A stretch of DNA of 64,000 nucleotides from Streptomyces sp. NBC_01716 (GTDB lineage: Bacteria; Actinomycetota; Actinomycetes; Streptomycetales; Streptomycetaceae): the NCBI RefSeq assembly GCF_036248275.1, contig NZ_CP109181.1, forward strand, positions 6,944,001-7,008,000, given 5' to 3'. A program made the position numbers and the translations under genes. The notes beneath the pieces are model-generated. The model searched no databases and was not told the origin of the DNA. It was given only the letters and a program-made list of their open reading frames with translations. Position 1 is the stretch's first letter, and every line of letters begins with the position of its first letter. Positions 58,330-64,000 of the stretch are shown one piece after another.

Positions 58330-58335
58330 CGGAGC

Positions 58336-58372
58336 CCGCCCGCGCACCCGCCCCGGGTGGCCGCGCGGGCGG
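58336..58372 (+). terminator. Hairpin terminator after tyrA
   Basis: CCGCCCGCGC pairs with GCGCGGGCGG around an inner ACCC/GGGT stem, followed by CTTTCG. Confidence 0.78.
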
Positions 58373-58538
58373 CTTTCGCGGGGGTGTAAGGGAGGGTCCC
58401 AGCACTCGGTAACCTTGTGCGGGGGCGTACTGACGTCTGGGCGTTGGGAAACGGCCCCCGGAACGTATCCAGACCGTCGCGCGCGAACCACTTCGCCCAC
58501 GACTCCGCGCCCCGTGAACCAGGAAGGTGTCCGCCCCC

Positions 58539-59252
58539 GTGGAAACCGCTGCAACCGACGCCAGGACCGCCCCGGCCGCCGTGATCGTCGCCATCGACGG
58601 GCCCGCGGGCACCGGCAAGTCGAGCACGTCCCGGGCCGTGGCCACCCAGCTCGGGCTGAGCTACCTGGACACGGGCGCGCAGTACCGGGCGATCACCTGG
58701 TGGATGATCAGCAACGGAATCGACGTCCAGGACTCCTCGGCCGTCGCCACGGCGGCCGACAAGCCGGTCATCGTGTCCGGCACCGACGCGGCGAACCCGA
58801 CGATCACCGTCGACGGCGCGGACGCCTCGGGACCCATCCGTACGCAGGCGGTCACGGCCAAGGTCAGCGCGGTCAGCGCCGTCCCCGAGGTACGGGCCGT
58901 CATCACCGGACTCCAGCGCTCCATCGCGGCCGGTGCCGGGAACGGCATCGTCGTGGAGGGACGTGACATCGGCACGACCGTGCTGCCCGACGCCGACCTC
59001 AAGGTCTTCCTCACCGCCTCGCCCGAGGCGCGCGCCGCGCGCCGCAGCGGCGAACTCAAGGGCAAGGAGGCCGGCGACCTCGCGGCCACCAGGGAAGCGC
59101 TGATCAAGCGGGACGCGATCGACTCAAGCCGTAAGACGTCACCGCTGGCCAAGGCGGCCGACGCGGTCGAGGTGGACACCACCGACCTCACGCTCCAGCA
59201 GGTCATCGAGTGCGTCGTCACCCTTGTCGAGGAGAAGCGGGCGGCCCGGTGA
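58539..59252 (+). CDS. cmk: Cytidylate kinase
   Basis: 237-residue (d)CMP kinase. P-loop IDGPAGTGKSSTSRAVA, the NMP-binding YLDTGAQYRA and VEGRDIGTTVLPDADLKVFL are present. GTG 58539 is chosen; a GTG at 58527 directly abuts the AGGAAGG ribosome site. It overlaps plsC by 4 bases (GTGA). Confidence 0.95.
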   Translation: METAATDARTAPAAVIVAIDGPAGTGKSSTSRAVATQLGLSYLDTGAQYRAITWWMISNGIDVQDSSAVATAADKPVIVSGTDAANPTITVDGADASGPIRTQAVTAKVSAVSAVPEVRAVITGLQRSIAAGAGNGIVVEGRDIGTTVLPDADLKVFLTASPEARAARRSGELKGKEAGDLAATREALIKRDAIDSSRKTSPLAKAADAVEVDTTDLTLQQVIECVVTLVEEKRAAR

Positions 59253-59941
59253 GCGGACCCTCCCGGACCGAACCGTCCCGCGCCGCCGCGCCCTCCCCGA
59301 AGGGCGCCGCGGTCGGCCGCCGCATCGGCATCGGACTGATGTACGGCCTGTGGAAGCCACGGGTGCTCGGTGCCTGGCGGGTCCCGGTGACCGGCCCGGT
59401 GATCCTGGCCGTCAACCACTCGCACAACATCGACGGGCCGATGCTCATGGGCACCTCGCCCAGGCCCGTGCACTTCCTGATCAAGAAGGAAGCCTTCATC
59501 GGTCCGCTCGACCCGTTCCTGCTGTCGATCGGACAGCTGAAGGTGGACCGTGAGACCACCGACCGCGCCGCCGTCACCGACGCCCTCGGGGTGCTCAAGG
59601 GCGGCGGGGTCCTGGGGATCTTCCCCGAGGGCAGCAGGGGAGAGGGCGACTTCGCCTCCCTGCGGTCCGGGCTCGCGTACTTCGCCGTACGCACCGGGGC
59701 GCGGATCGTCCCGGTGGCGGTACTGGGAAGCACGGACCGCCGCGGGCGGTTGATATCCGCGCTGCCACCACTGCGCAGCCGTGTCGACGTCGTCTTCGGG
59801 GACGCGTTCGAGGCCGGTGACGGGAGTGGCCGGCGCACGCGGCAGGCGATGGACGATGCCACGCTGCGGATCCAGAAGCGGCTGACCGCCCATCTGGACC
59901 ACGCCAGGCGCCTCACCGGGCGCCCGGCAGGACTTGAGTAG
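59249..59941 (+). CDS. 1-acyl-sn-glycerol-3-phosphate acyltransferase (PlsC-like)
   Basis: 230-residue membrane-associated acyltransferase of phospholipid synthesis. The catalytic NHxxxxD motif is AVNHSHNIDGP and the glycerophosphate-binding motif is IFPEGSRGEG. It lies in the conserved cmk-plsC-der order. Confidence 0.93.
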   Translation: MSGPSRTEPSRAAAPSPKGAAVGRRIGIGLMYGLWKPRVLGAWRVPVTGPVILAVNHSHNIDGPMLMGTSPRPVHFLIKKEAFIGPLDPFLLSIGQLKVDRETTDRAAVTDALGVLKGGGVLGIFPEGSRGEGDFASLRSGLAYFAVRTGARIVPVAVLGSTDRRGRLISALPPLRSRVDVVFGDAFEAGDGSGRRTRQAMDDATLRIQKRLTAHLDHARRLTGRPAGLE

Positions 59942-59992
59942 TGCACCGCGTCCGCGCGGTGCACCGATCACGATGAACGAGGTACGGACTTC

Positions 59993-61471
59993 ATGAACAA
60001 CCCTATTCACTCCGGCGACTCCGGTGGCTCCGTCGACGAGCACGGAGAGCTTGGCGACGCCGAGTACTCGGAGTTCATGGAGCTCGCCGCCCACGAAGGC
60101 TTCGACCCCGAGGAGATCGAGGGCGCGCTCGACGAGGCCGGTCACGGCCCGCTGCCCGTCCTCGCGGTCGTCGGCCGCCCCAATGTCGGCAAGTCGACCC
60201 TGGTGAACCGCATCATCGGCCGCCGCGAGGCCGTCGTCCAGGACAAGCCCGGCGTCACGCGCGACCGCGTCACGTACGAGGCCGAGTGGGCCGGACGCCG
60301 CTTCAAGGTCGTCGACACCGGCGGCTGGGAGCAGGACGTCCTCGGACTCGACGCCTCCGTCGCCGCCCAGGCCGAGTTCGCCATCGAGACCGCCGACGCC
60401 GTGGTCTTCGTCGTGGACTCCACGGTCGGCGCCACCGACACCGACGAGGCCGTCGTCAAGCTGCTGCGTCGCGCGGGCAAGCCCGTCGTGCTCTGCGCCA
60501 ACAAGGTCGACGGCCAGAGCGGCGAAGCCGACGCGACGGCGCTGTGGTCGCTGGGCCTCGGCGAGCCGCACCCCGTGTCCTCGCTGCACGGCCGCGGTAC
60601 GGGCGACATGCTCGACGCGGTCCTGGAGGCGCTGCCCGACGCCCCGCAGCAGACCTTCGGCACCACCGTCGGCGGCCCGCGCCGTATCGCGCTGATCGGA
60701 CGCCCGAACGTCGGCAAGTCCTCGCTGCTCAACAAGGTCGCGGGCGAGGAGCGTGTCGTCGTCAACGAGATCGCCGGCACCACCCGCGACCCGGTCGACG
60801 AGCTGATCGAACTCGGCGGCAAGGTCTGGAAGTTCGTGGACACGGCAGGCATCAGGCGCCGCGTCCATCTCCAGGAGGGCGCCGACTACTACGCCTCGCT
60901 CCGCACGGCCGCCGCCGTCGAGAAGGCCGAGGTCGCCGTCGTACTGATCGACACGAGCGAGTCCATCAGCGTCCAGGACCAGCGCATCATCACGATGGCC
61001 GTCGACGCGGGCCGCGCCCTCGTCGTCGCCTTCAACAAGTGGGACACCCTCGACGAGGAGCGCCGCTACTACCTGGAGCGCGAGATCGAGACCGAGCTGG
61101 CGCAGATCGCGTGGGCGCCCCGGGTCAACGTCTCGGCGCGCACCGGGCGGCACATGGAACGGCTTGTCCCCGCGATCGAGACGGCGATCGAGGGCTGGGA
61201 GACGCGCGTGCCGACCGGCAGGCTCAACGCCTTCCTCGGCGAGCTCGTCGCCGGGCACCCGCACCCGATCCGCGGCGGCAAGCAGCCGCGCATCCTGTTC
61301 GGTACGCAGGCGGGCACCCGGCCGCCCCGTTTCGTGCTCTTCGCGTCAGGCTTCATCGAGGCGGGCTACCGGCGCTTCGTGGAGCGCAGGCTCCGCGAGG
61401 AGTTCGGCTTCGAGGGCACGCCCATCCACATCTCCGTACGGGTGCGGGAGAAGCGCGGCCGTAAGAAGTGA
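59993..61471 (+). CDS. der: GTPase Der (EngA), 50S ribosome assembly
   Basis: 492-residue double GTPase. First G domain: GRPNVGKSTL, DTGGWEQ and CANKVD; second G domain: GRPNVGKSSL, DTAGIRRR and FNKWD. The C-terminal KH-like domain (RILFGTQAGTRPPRFVLFAS) binds rRNA. An acidic N-terminal extension of about 55 residues (EFMELAAHEGFDPEEIEGAL) is typical of actinobacteria. Confidence 0.96.
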   Translation: MNNPIHSGDSGGSVDEHGELGDAEYSEFMELAAHEGFDPEEIEGALDEAGHGPLPVLAVVGRPNVGKSTLVNRIIGRREAVVQDKPGVTRDRVTYEAEWAGRRFKVVDTGGWEQDVLGLDASVAAQAEFAIETADAVVFVVDSTVGATDTDEAVVKLLRRAGKPVVLCANKVDGQSGEADATALWSLGLGEPHPVSSLHGRGTGDMLDAVLEALPDAPQQTFGTTVGGPRRIALIGRPNVGKSSLLNKVAGEERVVVNEIAGTTRDPVDELIELGGKVWKFVDTAGIRRRVHLQEGADYYASLRTAAAVEKAEVAVVLIDTSESISVQDQRIITMAVDAGRALVVAFNKWDTLDEERRYYLEREIETELAQIAWAPRVNVSARTGRHMERLVPAIETAIEGWETRVPTGRLNAFLGELVAGHPHPIRGGKQPRILFGTQAGTRPPRFVLFASGFIEAGYRRFVERRLREEFGFEGTPIHISVRVREKRGRKK

Positions 61472-61486
61472 CACGCGGGTGCCAAA

Positions 61487-61540
61487 CGAGAAGCCGGTGG
61501 GCCGGCGCGGAGACATCCGCGCCGGCCCACCGGCTTCTCG
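61487..61540. terminator. Bidirectional 25-bp hairpin terminator
   Basis: A perfect 25-bp stem (61487-61511 with 61516-61540, GACA loop) starting CGAGAAGCCGGTGGGCC lies between der and the convergent gene ending at 61553. It is the longest perfect stem in the window. Confidence 0.93.
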
Positions 61541-61552
61541 TATACGGCCCGG

Positions 61553-62095
61553 TCACAGGCCCCGGCGGGGCGCAGGTGGCAGGGCCATCTGCGGGCGGCC
61601 CGCCTGATACTGCCTGCCGCTCTGCCAGGTGAACGGGGCCTGCTGCCCCGAGGACGACCCGTGCATCCCCGTACCGAAGGCGGTGAAGCCCAGGCTCTCC
61701 TCACCGCTCCGGTCGCCCGGCAGTGTCCTGAACGACCGCAGATACTCGGAGTACAGGGCGTCGTAGATCGGCGTGGCCGAGCAGCCGGACGAGTAACCGG
61801 CCGGCGGGTCCTGGGCCGGGCGCATCGCGGGGACCTGGGGCTGGTACTGCTGGCGGTGACGGTCGTATGAGTGCACGTAGGTGCCAACGACCTCGTCGTC
61901 CGTCGGATGCGGCCTGACCGGCGAAAATGCTGGTCGGGAGGGTCGGGAGGGGTGTAGGGGGGAGCCGTCGGGGGCGTGGGCCGGGTCTTCGGCGCGCTCC
62001 CGCTCCTCGCCGCGGTGCTTGCCCTCGGGGCGTTCCCCGGCCCGGTACTCCGCGGGCCGGTACTCCTCCGAAGGGGCGGGTCCCTCGTCCGTCAC
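61553..62095 (-). CDS. Hypothetical protein
   Basis: 180-residue protein of unknown function. The N-terminal half is charged and disordered (EEYRPAEYRAGERPEGKHRG), the C-terminal half contains Tyr-rich segments (YDALYSEYLRSFRTLPGDRS). The start is a GTG at 62095 that overlaps the upstream gene's stop (GTGA). It forms an operon with that gene, and I cannot assign a role. Confidence 0.7.
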   Translation of the reverse strand: MTDEGPAPSEEYRPAEYRAGERPEGKHRGEERERAEDPAHAPDGSPLHPSRPSRPAFSPVRPHPTDDEVVGTYVHSYDRHRQQYQPQVPAMRPAQDPPAGYSSGCSATPIYDALYSEYLRSFRTLPGDRSGEESLGFTAFGTGMHGSSSGQQAPFTWQSGRQYQAGRPQMALPPAPRRGL

Positions 62096-62871
62096 GTGCC
62101 GGCCAGCGGCATCGCCGCCGCCACCAGGCGGCCGTCCGCCGCCGCCTTGTCGAGCGCGTCGCGCAGCAGGTCCTCCCGCGGCTGCTGCCCGATGTAGCCG
62201 ACCGGCGCGGCGAAGACGAGGACCGTACGCGACTTGTTGGCGGCGGCCCGCCAGTCGCCGGTGACCTGGAGCGGCTGATGGGCCTGCCACCAGGCGACCG
62301 GGGTGCCACCGCCCGTACCGGGCTGGAGAACCGCGTGCAGCTGGCCCATGGCGAGCAGCACCGACCAGCCGGGCAGTGAGCGCGGGGCCCGGTTCAGATC
62401 GCTGATCGGCTGGAAGCCCTGCTCCACCAGGAGCGGCAGGAACTCGTCCTCCCCGGCGAGCGAACCGGGCCGGGCGATGGGTCCGGTCGGCTCGACGACC
62501 AGGGCGGGGTGCAGCTGGTTGTCGATCAGGACCAGACCGCTGGTGACACCGAGGACGGCCTGGTCGCCGCCGGTGCCCGGCGCCGCCTGCGGGTCGCCGC
62601 CCGTGATGCTCCGGACGGCGCCCTGGAGCTGGTCCTCGGCCACCTTGACGACCTGCGAGGGGATGCAGGTCGCGTGGGCGAAGGCGAGGACGGCGGTCTC
62701 GTCGCCGATGAACAGCACCGTGCTGGTGCGCTCAGTTTCGGAGTCGCCCGGGGTACGGCAGGAGGTGCAGTCGTAGCTGCCCGGGGAGTTCTCGCCGACG
62801 AGCAGGCGATCGGCTTCTTCGTCGCCGATCTCGGCGCGTACGTCTTCGCTGACGTCGAGCATGCGCGGCAC
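62092..62871 (-). CDS. Conserved hypothetical protein with Cys motif
   Basis: 259 residues, cytoplasmic. A CTSC motif lies near residue 36, with another Cys in AHATCIPSQVV, so metal binding is possible. The GTG at 62871 has GAGGAG six bases upstream and is preferred to ATG 62862. I do not recognise the family. It is the first gene of a two-gene operon with the 61553 gene. Confidence 0.7.
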   Translation of the reverse strand: MPRMLDVSEDVRAEIGDEEADRLLVGENSPGSYDCTSCRTPGDSETERTSTVLFIGDETAVLAFAHATCIPSQVVKVAEDQLQGAVRSITGGDPQAAPGTGGDQAVLGVTSGLVLIDNQLHPALVVEPTGPIARPGSLAGEDEFLPLLVEQGFQPISDLNRAPRSLPGWSVLLAMGQLHAVLQPGTGGGTPVAWWQAHQPLQVTGDWRAAANKSRTVLVFAAPVGYIGQQPREDLLRDALDKAAADGRLVAAAMPLAGT

Positions 62872-62991
62872 GGGTGGCTCCTCGAACTCGGTGCGTGGGC
62901 CGGGCTGTTCCCGGCTGGTAAAGAGACAACGGGTGAGCTGTCGCCGGGGTCACGCGCGAAGCCGGGCGAATCGAACCACCCGCCCGGCCCA

Positions 62992-63169
62992 AGAGGTGTC
63001 CTGCCGCTCCCGCCGGGCTCGCGGGGCCTGGCACGCACGTTCTCCCCCGTAGGCCCTGAGGGGGCGCGGGAGGTGGCCTCCTCAGCCTTGCGACCGCACG
63101 CACCGACGGGGCATCAGCCGCTGCCGCGGCGGGCGCTCCCGCATCCGGCCTGATCGGCAGGGCACCTCT
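62992..63169 (-). mobile_element. MITE-like inverted-repeat element, copy 4 (degenerate)
   Basis: 178 bp with 15-base terminal inverted repeats AGAGGTGTCCTGCCG and CGGCAGGGCACCTCT (one mismatch). Inside, on the minus strand, are GATCAGGCCGGATG and CCCGCGAGCCCGGC (as in copies 1 and 2) together with GTGCGTGC-GGTCGCAAGG and CGTGCGTGCCAGGC (as in copy 3). A central hairpin CCCCC/GGGGG is present. It lies in the 494-base gap between the hypothetical gene starting at 62871 and the glycosyltransferase gene; the rest of the gap holds only presumed promoters. Confidence 0.72.
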
Positions 63170-63365
63170 CGCACGTACGGGTGAAGCTTCCGGCCGTCCC
63201 CGCCCCGCCGCGCGGGAGCCGCCGCCGTGCTGCGCGACGGTGCCACGGTGCCGCCGCACCCGGCGGCGGCCGACGGCGCCGCTCGCGCGTGCGCCGGCGT
63301 GCGACCGGACGAGCCCGCCCCCGGCCCACAGTCGCTCCAGTTTGACCAGGGAGACACCGCAGCCC

Positions 63366-64000
63366 ATGCACATCTCTTTTCTGCTCCACAACGCGTTCGG
63401 CGTCGGGGGCACGATCCGCACCACGTTCAATCTCACGCGGGTGCTCGCCGAGCGGCACGACGTCGAGATCGTCTCGGTCTTCCGCCACCGCGAGGAGCCG
63501 ACGCTGAGCGCGCCCGAAGGCGTCCCGCTCCGCCATCTCGTCGATCTGCGCAAGAACAGCCCGGACTACGACGGCGGCCACCCCGACATGGCCCGGCCGG
63601 CCACCGTCTTCCCGCGCGGCGACGGACGGCACAAGCAGTACAGCCGCCTCACCGACACCCGTATCGGCGAGCATCTGCGGTCCCTGAGTGCCGACGTCGT
63701 CGTCGGCACCCGCCCGGGACTCAACTGCCACATCGCCCGGCAGACCGCGCGCGGCCCGGTGCGGGTCGGCCAGGAGCACCTCACGCTGAACACCCACAGC
63801 CACCGGCTGCGCCGCGAGATCGCCCACCGGTACGTGCTGCTCGACGCCGTCACGACCGTCACCGAGGCCGACGCCCACGCCTACCGCACCCGGCTGCGGC
63901 TGCCCGGCGTACGGATCGACGCGGTGCCCGGCAGCGTGCCCGAGCCCGCCGTCGCCCCCGCCGACTCCACCGGGAAGTGGGTCGTGGCGGCGGGCAGACT
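63366..64000 (+). CDS. Glycosyltransferase family 4, N-terminal part (cut by window end)
   Basis: The first 211 residues of a GT-B glycosyltransferase that continues past the window edge. Start ATG 63366 gives MHISFLLHNAFGVGGTIRTT, the classical N-terminal GT4 loop, followed by LTRVLAERHDVEIVSVFRHR and the inter-domain stretch around VGQEHLTLNTHSHRLRREIA. The donor-binding domain just begins at the edge (KWVVAAGRL). GGGAGA lies upstream but spacing is long. Confidence 0.85.
   Translation, partial: MHISFLLHNAFGVGGTIRTTFNLTRVLAERHDVEIVSVFRHREEPTLSAPEGVPLRHLVDLRKNSPDYDGGHPDMARPATVFPRGDGRHKQYSRLTDTRIGEHLRSLSADVVVGTRPGLNCHIARQTARGPVRVGQEHLTLNTHSHRLRREIAHRYVLLDAVTTVTEADAHAYRTRLRLPGVRIDAVPGSVPEPAVAPADSTGKWVVAAGR

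Overview
The window is a 64 kb stretch of a Streptomyces chromosome. The sequence is GC-rich, many genes start at GTG, and neighbouring genes often overlap by ATGA or GTGA. It contains a complete actinobacterial 16S-23S-5S rRNA operon without spacer tRNAs, a chaplin gene, Spo0M, and the scpA-scpB-rluB, aroH-tyrA-cmk-plsC-der and tlyA-nadK-recN clusters. From memory, gene order is largely that of the conserved core region of other Streptomyces genomes.

Layout. 1-2485: 3' part of an FHA-ABC transporter. 2.5-8.0 kb: a secreted lytic transglycosylase, a decayed queA, an SDR, a two-component system and the chaplin gene chpE. 8.1-15.4 kb: single housekeeping genes (ABC ATPase, NfeD, SPFH, TauE/SafE, HNH, PEBP, Spo0M, 3-methyladenine glycosylase), mostly separated by clear hairpin terminators. 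15.35-21.16 kb: rRNA operon with leader, spacers and terminator. 21.2-25.4 kb: an RGG-rich TPR protein, a DUF1015 protein and a HAD phosphatase. 25.4-29.6 kb: an iron-siderophore uptake locus with an iron-box-like site in its divergent promoter; its binding-protein gene is reduced to an 81-residue remnant. 29.7-41.4 kb: SCP2-like protein, tlyA-nadK-recN, glycosyltransferase, PucR regulator, GH15 enzyme and pyrG. 41.5-51.4 kb: Nudix, a STAND/TPR protein, ald, an orphan ParA with a small possible DNA-binding partner, scpA, scpB and rluB. 51.4-56.7 kb: an NAD-centred operon (pnuC-nadR-nrtR-ADP-ribosylglycohydrolase-nucleotidyltransferase) with a palindromic operator, and a second nucleotidyltransferase facing it. 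56.9-61.5 kb: aroH, tyrA, cmk, plsC, der. 61.5-64 kb: two hypothetical genes and the start of a glycosyltransferase gene.

The most unusual content is a family of four short (156-178 bp) inverted-repeat elements at 3921-4076, 5569-5730, 55879-56055 and 62992-63169. They have different terminal repeats but share an internal core and a central hairpin whose sequence changes while pairing is kept. One sits inside queA, which also carries an N-terminal deletion and frameshift. Another sits exactly at the shared CTAG stop codons of two convergent nucleotidyltransferase genes. No transposase gene is present. The second main interest is the NAD operon, which joins NAD salvage, an ADP-ribose hydrolase and RlaP-like nucleotidyltransferases under one probable NrtR operator.
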